Source: a virus
IMG/VR virus record: IMGVR_UViG_3300025141_011852
Coordinates: 1-43,471 of that record
DNA length: 43,471 nucleotides
Direction: 5' to 3' (one strand)
Numbering within the stretch: the first letter of the stretch is position 1; every line of letters starts with the position of its first letter. Both the position numbers and the translations under genes were made by a program. This document shows positions 1-6,505 of this stretch, one piece after another. The notes beneath the pieces were generated by a model. It searched no databases. It was not told the DNA's origin and worked only from the letters and a program-made list of their open reading frames with translations.

Positions 1-557
1 GATTCTCTCACGATTGGAGTCATTATCATTTTAATAGGAAAATTAAAATCGGTAATCATGAACTGAGCTTCCAAATTTTGAAAAATATCTTTTTGTCCCA
101 TCATAATTATATCAGGCATCATCATATTAAAATCTTTTATATTTGATTTACTAATACCAGGGTTTACGAAGTGGACACCGGGGTACTTTTTTCTTAACTT
201 TTTAATATTAGAATGTATCTGATTAGTTTGTGAAATATATACCTTACGCATATCAGGGTGAAAAAAAATGTCTACTCCATGCTTTTCACATAATTCTAAA
301 TCTTTATCAAGTTGTTCTGTTCGATATTTTTCCAAGTATTCATCATAGCTATAAAGTTCTTGTTTAAATTGATGATAAGGATCAATGTGGTCAATATTTA
401 ATACTACCTCATCTGCATTTTCTTTAGCTACATCTACTAACTGCATATGACCTTTATGTAAAAATCCAGTAGTACTAACATTAGCGAGTATCTTACCCTT
501 ACTTTTTAATTGTATTGAGTATTGTTGCATTTCTTCTATTGATTCTATAATTTTCAT
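1..557 (-). CDS. panC: Pantothenate synthetase (pantoate-beta-alanine ligase), N-terminal 185 residues, cut by window edge
   Basis: The family joins pantoate and beta-alanine using ATP, the last step to vitamin B5 and hence coenzyme A. I translated the minus strand from the ATG at 555-557, which has a GAGGAAT ribosome site; the frame stays open to position 1. Residues 29-41 (TTGFLHKGHMQLV) match the PTMGNLHxGHxxLV nucleotide-binding HIGH motif. Residues 149-160 (DIIMMGQKDIFQ) match the PDxxxFGEKDFQQ segment, and residues 177-184 (MIMTPIVR) match the VPIxR strand. The middle (residues 55-130) is shorter and more divergent than in bacterial PanC, so substrate specificity is not certain. It has its own promoter and a hairpin leader just upstream. 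The C-terminal third lies outside the window. Confidence 0.8.
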   Translation of the reverse strand, partial: MKIIESIEEMQQYSIQLKSKGKILANVSTTGFLHKGHMQLVDVAKENADEVVLNIDHIDPYHQFKQELYSYDEYLEKYRTEQLDKDLELCEKHGVDIFFHPDMRKVYISQTNQIHSNIKKLRKKYPGVHFVNPGISKSNIKDFNMMMPDIIMMGQKDIFQNLEAQFMITDFNFPIKMIMTPIVRE

Positions 558-570
558 TTTATTCCTCACA

Positions 571-600
571 AAAAAAATCCTTATTCATTAGAATAAGGAT
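571..600 (-). terminator. Rho-independent terminator or attenuator hairpin in the panC leader
   Basis: A perfect 10-bp stem (577-586 with 591-600, loop ATTA) is followed in the minus direction by seven Ts (571-577 on the plus strand are A). It lies downstream of a consensus promoter (631-659) and directly upstream of the panC ribosome site. It could therefore end the upstream lysis operon, attenuate panC, or both. A GAATAAG in the leader at about 612-618 could pair with the 5' arm of the stem as an alternative fold. Confidence 0.75.
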
Positions 601-630
601 TCATATAAATAAACTTATTCCTTATACTAA

Positions 631-659
631 ATTATAGTACAAGGTTAAGCAAATGTCAA
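631..659 (-). promoter_or_regulatory. Consensus sigma-70 promoter for panC
   Basis: Reading the minus strand, TTGACA (654-659) and TATAAT (631-636) are separated by exactly 17 nt, a perfect consensus. It starts immediately after the zinc-ribbon gene's stop codon. The predicted start is near 624, leaving about 24 nt before the hairpin at 577-600. Confidence 0.85.
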
Positions 660-665
660 GCAGAA

Positions 666-869
666 TTATACATTAGCGTTTAGTAACGACCTACTAGAAC
701 TCACAGAATTTGCTAGCAAGATTTGAAATAAATTTTCATCAGCTGGATAAATAATATCACAATTTTCACATAAAGTGGTATTGTGAGGTAAAAATTTACC
801 TGCTTTAATCCAAGTATGCTGTGGTGTACCACATTTTGGGCATCTTACATAAGCAGTGTAAACACTCAT
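666..869 (-). CDS. Small zinc-ribbon protein, function unknown
   Basis: A 67-residue protein with CPKC near the N-terminus and CENC about 25 residues later, the four-cysteine layout of a zinc ribbon. The start at 869 is chosen because ATG overlaps the upstream stop as ATGA, the coupling used throughout this genome; a start 18 nt further upstream is also in frame. It is the last gene of the lysis-type operon. I do not recognise a specific family. Zinc ribbons this small in phages are often nucleic-acid binding, but nothing here proves it. Confidence 0.65.
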   Translation of the reverse strand: MSVYTAYVRCPKCGTPQHTWIKAGKFLPHNTTLCENCDIIYPADENLFQILLANSVSSSRSLLNANV

Positions 870-1345
870 TCCCAAATTTCCCACCAATTGGAAGTAGAAT
901 TTGTATTCGAGTTTTCTATCTCTTTCTTTTTATCTTTATATTCTTCATGAGATTTATCAATATTATCATTTTGGTTAATGTAATATTGTTGATAAGCTAT
1001 AATAATAGCTTTCTGCTGTTCAACTAATTGTTTAATTTTAGCTAAATTTAAACTAAGGGATTCATACCCTGCGTCAGATACTCCAAATACTACTGGGTCA
1101 TATTTTTTCTTTTCTAATTCTTTAAAAACTTCCTCAATATTATTTTCGGTAACTAAAATCCACTCCACTGACTCCAAATTTACTTTTGTAACTGAAGGTA
1201 ACTGAAGTGGGACTTTTTCTACAGGAGTAGTTAGAATATCTAATTTTTTAACACTACTGCCACATGCTGAAATACTAATTCCCAATATAATTAGGATTAG
1301 CCACAGAGGGGCATGCTTTGTTAAGCTGGCTAGGTTTAGCAGCAT
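866..1345 (-). CDS. Outer-membrane lipoprotein, candidate o-spanin (Rz1-like)
   Basis: 159 residues. The N-terminus has a hydrophobic stretch (residues about 14-27) ending in a lipobox-like S-A-C, with Cys28 the likely lipidated residue. The rest is polar and charged, with a helical C-terminal half. The gene begins 71 nt inside the 3' end of the preceding gene in another frame. That gene codes for a membrane-anchored coiled coil. An inner-membrane coiled-coil protein overlapped by a lipoprotein is the classic i-spanin/o-spanin arrangement that joins inner and outer membranes during lysis of Gram-negative hosts. It is long for an Rz1-type protein, so the call rests on arrangement and lipobox rather than homology. 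Confidence 0.6.
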   Translation of the reverse strand: MLLNLASLTKHAPLWLILIILGISISACGSSVKKLDILTTPVEKVPLQLPSVTKVNLESVEWILVTENNIEEVFKELEKKKYDPVVFGVSDAGYESLSLNLAKIKQLVEQQKAIIIAYQQYYINQNDNIDKSHEEYKDKKKEIENSNTNSTSNWWEIWE

Positions 1346-1754
1346 CTAATTCCTCTTTCGTGTGAGATGCTCCACTTAGTAACTCAAAACATCTAAAACT
1401 TTGGTCCGTTCCCTTATCAATAATTCTTTCTATTGATTTTGGTTTAGCAGCTGCGAGTTTTCCGATATCTCGCTGACCTAAAAGTTTACTTACTTTATTA
1501 AATTTCCCTCTTAAATCGTCTACTTCTTTTCGAGCTTCTACAAATTTTAAATTAGTTTCTGCAACTATGGTATGTGCTTTTTGAGCATCTTCTAAATGTT
1601 GTTCAATAGTTTCTTTTTGAGTTTGCACTGAAACTTCTAACTTAGCGTTATTTTCTTGTAAAACAGCTAATTTCTTTTGGCTGTCTTGATAATACCAGTA
1701 GAAACCACCCAAAACAACTGCCATAACTACAATCATTATCATAGCTATTTTCAT
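1275..1754 (-). CDS. Membrane-anchored coiled-coil protein, candidate i-spanin (Rz-like)
   Basis: 159 residues. A single N-terminal transmembrane helix (residues about 4-21, with almost no cytoplasmic part) is followed by a long charged helical region (residues about 25-100) rich in K, E and Q with heptad-like spacing. The C-terminus carries two cysteines (in FRCFELL and KACPS). This is the layout of phage Rz i-spanins. Its 3' end overlaps the start of the lipoprotein gene by 71 nt. Known for the family: it spans the periplasm and fuses the membranes at the end of lysis. The role here is inferred from topology and gene arrangement. Confidence 0.6.
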   Translation of the reverse strand: MKIAMIMIVVMAVVLGGFYWYYQDSQKKLAVLQENNAKLEVSVQTQKETIEQHLEDAQKAHTIVAETNLKFVEARKEVDDLRGKFNKVSKLLGQRDIGKLAAAKPKSIERIIDKGTDQSFRCFELLSGASHTKEELDAAKPSQLNKACPSVANPNYIGN

Positions 1755-1755
1755 T

Positions 1756-2043
1756 TTATTTTCGCCTCTTTTTCATCTTTCTATAATATAAAGTTTTATG
1801 ATTATCATACCAATATTTACTTGAGTTTCTTAAAGTATCATTAGCTGATCGTATATATTCGATTTCGTTTTTAATTAAGCTACCTAACTCGTCAGCTACA
1901 GATTTTTTTTCATCTATTACTAAGCTAGATAAATCATCAACAACTTCTAATATACGATCAAGATAAGCACAAGTTTCTGGTGGAACTCCGGGACTATCTT
2001 TTTTAATTTTTGCGAATCTAGCATCTTGAGTTTTAGAAGCCAT
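1756..2043 (-). CDS. Hypothetical protein in lysis operon
   Basis: 95 residues, soluble, charged and probably helical, with a very basic C-terminus (KMKKRRK). No transmembrane segment or recognised motif is visible. The ribosome site GAAGG precedes the ATG by 6 nt. It lies directly upstream of the i-spanin gene with a 1-nt gap, so it is probably co-transcribed with it. Function not recognised. Confidence 0.6.
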   Translation of the reverse strand: MASKTQDARFAKIKKDSPGVPPETCAYLDRILEVVDDLSSLVIDEKKSVADELGSLIKNEIEYIRSANDTLRNSSKYWYDNHKTLYYRKMKKRRK

Positions 2044-2118
2044 ACATAACCTTCATATAATATAAAAAATGACTTTAGCCACCATCTTAACCATTATTAT
2101 GGCTGTACTAGTGAAAGG

Positions 2119-2298
2119 TTAGGATCTATCCTTCCACCAGAAGTGAATAACAGCCCAAACAATGGCTGCTATGGTAGCGGTTTTTATTAAACCAAAGCCG
2201 CCTATTAAACTGATTAAAGCGACAGCTGCTACAATTATTGCGTTCCAAGAACTTTTTTCTTGAAACCTTTCTTTAACCCAGTTAAAGATAGTTCTCAT
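2119..2298 (-). CDS. Small membrane protein, holin candidate
   Basis: A 59-residue reading frame (starts MRTIFNWVKERFQE, ends WKDRS). An amphipathic N-terminus is followed by one or two hydrophobic segments (residues about 19-53) separated by a GG pair, then a short charged tail. An AAGGAAAA sequence lies about 10 nt before the ATG. Small size, membrane segments and a place next to the spanin pair make it a holin or antiholin candidate. No sequence family is recognised, so this is inference from context. Confidence 0.55.
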   Translation of the reverse strand: MRTIFNWVKERFQEKSSWNAIIVAAVALISLIGGFGLIKTATIAAIVWAVIHFWWKDRS

Positions 2299-2315
2299 TT
2301 AAAAAGATTTTCCTT

Positions 2316-2561
2316 TTAATCGTTATTATGTCGGAACAGCCAAATTACAATACCTACAGTAATTAGGCCAACGAGACCAGCACTTCCTAAACCAGCAACG
2401 ATATCAGTGATATTACCTACAATATCACCATTTTCGCCGCCAATAAAAGGAATACTATTCCCAAACAAAACTTGCCACACGATTCCTAGTGTTACAAGTG
2501 TTAGACTGATGGCTGTGATCCCTTTGATCCAGCCGCCTACCTTGCTTGTCCAATCTCCCAT
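2316..2561 (-). CDS. Small two-helix membrane protein, holin candidate
   Basis: 81 residues with two hydrophobic segments (residues about 13-33 and 49-75) joined by a Gly/Asp-rich loop, and a charged C-terminus (RHNND). A strong ribosome site (AAAGGAGAT) sits 6 nt before the ATG. It is the first gene of the group leading to the spanin pair. Two-helix topology and location fit a holin, but a general membrane function cannot be excluded. Confidence 0.6.
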   Translation of the reverse strand: MGDWTSKVGGWIKGITAISLTLVTLGIVWQVLFGNSIPFIGGENGDIVGNITDIVAGLGSAGLVGLITVGIVIWLFRHNND

Positions 2562-2632
2562 ATTATATCTCCTTTAATTAGTAAAATTTGGCAACTAAAG
2601 TCATTTATTTCTGTTTTTTTCTAATTCTTATA

Positions 2633-2950
2633 TTAAACATTAAAAGACTCTCCGCATCCACATGCAGATTTAATGTTAGGATTTTCAATTTTTAATGAAC
2701 TACCGAAAAGATCGGTGTTATAATCAATGACAAGACCTGCTAAATAAAGCAAACTCATACCATCTACAAATAAATTATTTTTATCATCCAGAGGAAATTT
2801 TTCATCATCCATTAATTCCTCATCAATTAACTGCCAATCATAAGTAAATCCAGAACATCCTCCACCTTTTACTCCTAACTTGACTTTTTTCTCATTGGAA
2901 GTAATTATATTTACAAGATGTTTTTTAGCAGAATCAGTAATTTGAATCAT
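2633..2950 (-). CDS. A-type iron-sulfur carrier (IscA/ErpA/HesB-like)
   Basis: 105 residues, the usual length of the family. The three cluster-binding cysteines are visible: Cys32 in GGGCSGFTY and Cys97/Cys99 in the C-terminal SACGCGESF. A-type carriers receive an Fe-S cluster from a scaffold and hand it to target enzymes. Similar genes are known from marine T4-like phages, where they may support Fe-S enzymes during infection. Its first codons overlap the upstream 69-residue gene by 17 nt, and the exonuclease gene lies just beyond; RecB/MGME1-type exonucleases sometimes carry Fe-S clusters, but the one here shows no cysteine cluster. Which of IscA, ErpA or SufA is closest cannot be decided by eye. 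Confidence 0.9.
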   Translation of the reverse strand: MIQITDSAKKHLVNIITSNEKKVKLGVKGGGCSGFTYDWQLIDEELMDDEKFPLDDKNNLFVDGMSLLYLAGLVIDYNTDLFGSSLKIENPNIKSACGCGESFNV

Positions 2951-3143
2951 TATTCTCTTTATACTTATGATATATTTGCATTATGCGTTCCCATCTACGA
3001 GTGGTTAATTTCCCATATTTTTTTTGTGCTGATAAACAATCCCTAATAATTTTTCTTTCAATTGGAATTAAATCACAGAAAAGAAAAAAGTTTTCAAGAC
3101 TTTTAGATATATAATTTTTATTATACTTAACCTCTCTCCTCAT
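2934..3143 (-). CDS. Hypothetical small basic protein
   Basis: 69 residues, basic and probably helical (for example LTTRRWERIMQIYHKYKE). The ribosome site is weak. It sits between the exonuclease gene (8-nt gap) and the Fe-S carrier gene (17-nt overlap), so it is part of one operon. No family recognised. Confidence 0.6.
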   Translation of the reverse strand: MRREVKYNKNYISKSLENFFLFCDLIPIERKIIRDCLSAQKKYGKLTTRRWERIMQIYHKYKENNDSNY

Positions 3144-3151
3144 AGCAATAA

Positions 3152-3811
3152 TTATTTTTCCAAATTCAACTTATAAAATTGTTTAATCCTGTATTTTAAA
3201 TCAGGGACATGCACAACAGCATTTGTTTCAAAAATTTGGGGTTCATTATTTTCCACTGTAATCGCAATAACAATTTTTTTGATATTAGTATTATACAATT
3301 CATTATGAGCGTAGGCGTAACCTGCACATTGTAAAAAATAGTCTTTAATTTGTTTAATATATTTCTTTTTTCGAGAAGTTTTAAAATCAATAATAGCAGG
3401 AATACCTTTCCACTCGCCTACCATATCTGTACGTCCTGCAAATTGTAAATCTTTACTCCATAGTACTAACTCTTGACCCCAAATATTAGTAACTCCACTT
3501 TTAACTAATTTAATTAGGTCTTTAGTCATTTGGATTACGTCTGAAGATTCCTTAGCTAAATCCCCATAGATTTCTTCTTCATTAAAGAACTTTTCAGCGT
3601 ATTCGTGAACTAAAGTTCCTCTATCTGTTGCTTCTTTTGATATACGAGCTGCTTCTTCTTCTCCAACTTTATCTTTCCAAGCCTGTAACCAAACTTGGTT
3701 GGAAGTTTTTCCTAAAATAGTAGTTATGGAAGGAAATTTACCATCAGGGGTAAAATACGTCCTTCCAGAAGGTAAAGTTTCTGATTCTATATCATGTATG
3801 TAATTATGCAT
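3152..3811 (-). CDS. PD-(D/E)XK exonuclease, RecB/MGME1-like
   Basis: 219 residues with the nuclease core in order: RGTLVHEYAE (His69), GRTDM (Asp129), IDFKTS (Asp142, Lys144) and QCAGYAYAHNE (the QxxxY motif that follows the core). These are the metal-binding and catalytic residues of single-strand DNA exonucleases related to RecB and mitochondrial MGME1, common in large marine phages. The likely role is processing of DNA ends in replication or recombination. The start codon has no ribosome site of its own; it overlaps, as TAATG, the stop of a 14-codon reading frame with a good site, so it is probably translated by coupling. Confidence 0.85.
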   Translation of the reverse strand: MHNYIHDIESETLPSGRTYFTPDGKFPSITTILGKTSNQVWLQAWKDKVGEEEAARISKEATDRGTLVHEYAEKFFNEEEIYGDLAKESSDVIQMTKDLIKLVKSGVTNIWGQELVLWSKDLQFAGRTDMVGEWKGIPAIIDFKTSRKKKYIKQIKDYFLQCAGYAYAHNELYNTNIKKIVIAITVENNEPQIFETNAVVHVPDLKYRIKQFYKLNLEK

Positions 3812-3855
3812 TAATTATTCATATCAATATTAAAAATCCAATTAAAATATTTCAT
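3811..3855 (-). CDS. 14-residue leader peptide coupled to the exonuclease
   Basis: The frame reads MKYFNWIFNIDMNN and stops in a TAATG shared with the exonuclease start. It has a clear ribosome site (AGGAG, 9 nt upstream), whereas the exonuclease start has none. A promoter lies about 30 nt upstream. Its likely role is to bring ribosomes to the next gene; regulation by the peptide itself is only a possibility. Confidence 0.5.
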   Translation of the reverse strand: MKYFNWIFNIDMNN

Positions 3856-3881
3856 TGTTATATACTCCTGAACTTAGCTGT

Positions 3882-3910
3882 ATAGTAACACAGTAATCAG
3901 CATTTGGCAA
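3882..3910 (-). promoter_or_regulatory. Sigma-70-type promoter for the exonuclease / Fe-S carrier operon
   Basis: On the minus strand TTGCCA (3905-3910) and TACTAT (3882-3887) are 17 nt apart. It lies just beyond the stop of the upstream ATP-grasp-like gene and precedes the 14-codon leader. Confidence 0.65.
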
Positions 3911-3918
3911 GGAGTATT

Positions 3919-4833
3919 TCAACTTATCAGCTTTTTACGTAAATAACTAGGAATAGCTGGTTTAAAGTAAGGAGTTAAACGATTTCGTAACTGAACACAT
4001 TTCTTTTTATGGTAATCATTGAGTATCGCTAATCTTACTCCTCCGAGTGGGTTTTGATGAAATAATTCAGGATCATCTATTTGATAACTAGTTAAATTAC
4101 TACAAATTTTATGTACAATATCCGTATTTACAGTATATTCTACATTATTCTTACCCCAGATAGCAAATAAATAAAACTCATTTATTTCCTCTTTAAATTT
4201 CCACACTTTATCCTGATATAAACTTATAATATTTGATATTAAATTGTAATTGCCCAGCCTATCAACATCTCCCATCCTTAAATGAACCTCAATTATAGTC
4301 GTAGGTTCTTGTCCAATTGTTTCCAAACAAATGCATCCAGTATAATTTTTTAAATGTTTTTTTATCCAATCATAAACATATAGAATAATTGAATTTTTAG
4401 GAATAGATACTTCCCAGTAGTCAAACATTCCATTTCCAATAGGGTAGCCTTTAAAAGTTATAGACCACAGGGGTACTCCATTTAAAACTATGATATCGTG
4501 ACTTAAGTGTATACCTTCTATCCATTTCATCCATAAACATCCTGGATGACGACACGTTTCCAACTCCTTAGAGCTATTAATTTTTCTAGCTTCAACTCCT
4601 CCACCAAACATATTATATATAGGTTTAACAACAACAGGGTATTTAGTAGGAGTGACTCCTATAGGTCCACAATCTACGTTTTGTGATAATGCAATATTTA
4701 ATTTGTTATAAACCCAATTTTCATTTTCATAGTATAACCACGCAGAATCATCTGTAGTAGGAATATCTACTACAGGGTCTTTTAATTCTTCATAACATCT
4801 TAGAACTTTTGGGTTATATCCTATAAATGGCAT
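3919..4833 (-). CDS. ATP-grasp-like protein
   Basis: About 304 residues. Visible ATP-grasp features: YPVVVKPIYNMFGGGVE (nucleotide-binding strand, Lys and glycine loop), a linker-strand-like CLWMKWIEGIHLSHD, and IIEVHLRMGD, which resembles the metal-binding E-x-N strand. ATP-grasp enzymes form C-N or C-O bonds through acyl phosphates; the substrate is unknown. The start is set at ATG 4831-4833, because the longer frame begins at a TTG inside the hsp20 terminator. No ribosome site is visible before this ATG. Confidence 0.6.
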   Translation of the reverse strand: MPFIGYNPKVLRCYEELKDPVVDIPTTDDSAWLYYENENWVYNKLNIALSQNVDCGPIGVTPTKYPVVVKPIYNMFGGGVEARKINSSKELETCRHPGCLWMKWIEGIHLSHDIIVLNGVPLWSITFKGYPIGNGMFDYWEVSIPKNSIILYVYDWIKKHLKNYTGCICLETIGQEPTTIIEVHLRMGDVDRLGNYNLISNIISLYQDKVWKFKEEINEFYLFAIWGKNNVEYTVNTDIVHKICSNLTSYQIDDPELFHQNPLGGVRLAILNDYHKKKCVQLRNRLTPYFKPAIPSYLRKKLIS

Positions 4834-4840
4834 AATAAAT

Positions 4841-4863
4841 AAAAAAAGGGGGCGCAAGCCCCC
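4841..4863 (-). terminator. Terminator of the hsp20 gene
   Basis: Perfect 6-bp GC stem GGGGGC/GCCCCC with a TTGC loop (minus strand), followed by seven Ts. It lies 23 nt after the hsp20 stop and only 8 nt before the next ATG, so most transcripts from hsp20 should end here. Confidence 0.9.
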
Positions 4864-4885
4864 TTTTAGATATGTGTTGTGGTTT

Positions 4886-5326
4886 TTAAGAAGCGAGTTT
4901 AATAATTCGTTCTTTTTTCTCTTCAGGAGTTATTTTTTCTAAAGAAATTGAAAGAATACCATCTTTCAATGATCCTCCTTTAATAATTACATCATCTGCA
5001 ACATTAAAAGTTCTAGTAAAACTCCTATTAGCAATACCGTGATGTAAAAAAGAGTCAGTTTCTTTTTCTTCTTTGTTCCCCACAATCGAGAGAGTATTAT
5101 TTGCATATTTAACCTCAACGTCCTTCTCAGTAAAACCTGCTACTGCAAGTTCAATTGAATATTTACTTCCATCTTCAGATTTATAAATATTATAAGGTGG
5201 GTAATTTGGAAGTGCTGTATAAGAATCTTCTATAAATTTATCCATAAGCGTAAATATATTATCAAATCCTACAGTTTGGCGTCTAAGAGGCGCCCAGTCA
5301 AAATGCGTAACTAATGTATCAACCAT
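4886..5326 (-). CDS. Hsp20 family small heat-shock chaperone (IbpA-like)
   Basis: 146 residues. An N-terminal arm (1-40) leads into an alpha-crystallin domain (about 45-135) containing YSIELAVAGFTEKDVEV, LSIVGNKEEK, the FTRTFNV strand, and the GILSISLEK strand with the family's G-x-L-x-I/V pattern. Small heat-shock proteins hold unfolding proteins without ATP. Hsp20 genes are a known feature of T4-like cyanophages and pelagiphages, probably aiding virion assembly. It appears monocistronic: its own promoter (5403-5431), a GGAG ribosome site, and a strong terminator. Confidence 0.95.
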   Translation of the reverse strand: MVDTLVTHFDWAPLRRQTVGFDNIFTLMDKFIEDSYTALPNYPPYNIYKSEDGSKYSIELAVAGFTEKDVEVKYANNTLSIVGNKEEKETDSFLHHGIANRSFTRTFNVADDVIIKGGSLKDGILSISLEKITPEEKKERIIKLAS

Positions 5327-5358
5327 GTTTTTTCTCCTTTATAAGCAAGATTAATATC

Positions 5359-5382
5359 GGGAATCCAATTTATGCAATTCCC
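5359..5382 (-). promoter_or_regulatory. Hairpin in the hsp20 5' leader
   Basis: Inverted repeat GGGAAT/ATTCCC (6 bp, 12-nt loop) in the roughly 70-nt leader, about 30 nt before the ribosome site. It does not cover the GGAG site directly, so a heat-sensing role is possible but not supported by the fold I can see. Confidence 0.35.
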
Positions 5383-5402
5383 TATGGGTTATTCCATATT
5401 TT

Positions 5403-5431
5403 ATATTACACTAATTTTAAATAATTAGCAA
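5403..5431 (-). promoter_or_regulatory. Sigma-70-type promoter for hsp20
   Basis: Minus strand TTGCTA (5426-5431), 17 nt, TAATAT (5403-5408), placed between the stop of the phosphate permease gene and hsp20. Confidence 0.7.
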
Positions 5432-5448
5432 GTTAAATATTACTTTAA

Positions 5449-6411
5449 TTAGAGTCCGTTAGGAACAATAACATAATGTATAATTAATACTATTCCTATA
5501 GATACTAAAAGTCCAACAAGCATTTTTATAAAATCTTTAGCAATAATAGGAAAGACATATTTAAATTTATAATCTTGCATTATAGTAGAAATGGCTAACT
5601 CTCTACCACAAAGTAATCCAACAAATACCCACGTTGTACTCATAGGAATGTCATTATATTGTTTAAAAAATAACAGGATAAAAGCATATACTAAGTCAAT
5701 AATAGTAGCTGATCTCACATATCGAGTTCCTGTTTTTTCTAAAACAATTTTTTGAATTCTACCGCCTTTTTCATAGAACATATATCCTAGAAAAACGATA
5801 AAAATACCAGATGCAGCTAACATCCATTCTACTGGAACAGACCTTGGTAAAAATACTGCAATATTTGCTAAATCATGAGAAAGCCATGTATACCATAAAA
5901 AACCAGTAGTACACCATTGTCCTATTCGCCAGTACTTAATATTTTTTTCTTTAACTTTGTCTGCTTTTTCATCTATTAAACGTTCAATACCAAACCAAAG
6001 AACATATGCAACTACAGCAGCAATCGCATACCCCATAATAGATTTAACTAACATTTTTTCTAAAATAAAAGTGCTAGCAAAAGCCGAAAGAACTAAGAAA
6101 GTAGTAGAAACTGGGATTCCTACTCGGGTTAAGGCTAATAGGATAAGTGGAGCTAAAGCATGATACCATTGAGTCTCAATCCAGGGAATTTTATTTAATC
6201 TTCCAAAAGATATATCCCCATCATTTACTGACCATCCATACCATAACGTAAATAAAAGAACAGATGAAGCAGCAACCCATAACCAGTACCATTTAAATCT
6301 TTGGGAATTAGAAGCAATCCAAGTTCCCAAAGTTTGAACACTATCATTTGCGACAACAGAATAGGCAGCAAATAAAAAACCAACTGTCATCCATAACATT
6401 GTTACATCCAT
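5449..6411 (-). CDS. PiT-family inorganic phosphate permease
   Basis: 320 residues, strongly hydrophobic with about eight membrane segments. The two-fold repeated PiT signatures are visible: ANDSVQTLG near residues 21-29 with GIPVSTTFLVLSAFA, and in the second half HDLANIAVFLPR with IPMSTTWVFVGLL. These match the G-A-N-D and P-x-S-T-T motifs of cation-coupled phosphate carriers. It is shorter than cellular PitA (about 500), closer to the minimal PiT core. It follows a porin gene, forming a two-membrane uptake pair. Its upstream region has two 11-bp direct repeats. Boosting phosphate uptake would support phage DNA synthesis in phosphate-poor sea water (inference). Confidence 0.88.
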   Translation of the reverse strand: MDVTMLWMTVGFLFAAYSVVANDSVQTLGTWIASNSQRFKWYWLWVAASSVLLFTLWYGWSVNDGDISFGRLNKIPWIETQWYHALAPLILLALTRVGIPVSTTFLVLSAFASTFILEKMLVKSIMGYAIAAVVAYVLWFGIERLIDEKADKVKEKNIKYWRIGQWCTTGFLWYTWLSHDLANIAVFLPRSVPVEWMLAASGIFIVFLGYMFYEKGGRIQKIVLEKTGTRYVRSATIIDLVYAFILLFFKQYNDIPMSTTWVFVGLLCGRELAISTIMQDYKFKYVFPIIAKDFIKMLVGLLVSIGIVLIIHYVIVPNGL

Positions 6412-6445
6412 TATAACAATTTTCCCTCTCTTTTTAATAAATTAA

Positions 6446-6467
6446 TGTTACAATTTTGTTACGATTT
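6446..6467. repeat. Two 11-bp direct repeats upstream of the phosphate permease (PHO-box-like spacing)
   Basis: TGTTACAATTT and TGTTACGATTT lie head to tail, 10 of 11 bases alike. An 11-bp period is the spacing of PhoB half-sites (TGTCA-type), but the half-site here is TGTTAC and points away from the gene. A T/A-rich -10-like stretch follows on the minus strand. No clear -35 box is seen, as expected for an activator-dependent promoter. Confidence 0.4.
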
Positions 6468-6473
6468 AAAAAT

Positions 6474-6499
6474 AAAAAAGCCCCTTTCGGGGCTTTTTT
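6474..6499 (-). terminator. Terminator after the porin gene
   Basis: Stem GCCCC/GGGGC (6480-6484 with 6489-6493), loop of four, flanked by six As on the left and a run of Ts on the right, so it can act in both directions. It lies 13 nt after the porin stop in the minus direction. Confidence 0.9.
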
Positions 6500-6505
6500 A
6501 GGTTA

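Noticed and set aside
4834-4857. Longer N-terminus of the ATP-grasp protein from TTG 4857
   Set aside because: It lies inside the hsp20 terminator hairpin and U-tract.
5957-6163. Plus-strand frame inside the phosphate permease gene
   Set aside because: No ribosome site and antisense to a well-recognised membrane protein.
6446-6467. Calling the 11-bp repeats a true PHO box
   Set aside because: The half-site (TGTTAC) and its direction differ from the known TGTCA-type sites, so only the spacing agrees; kept as a weaker observation.
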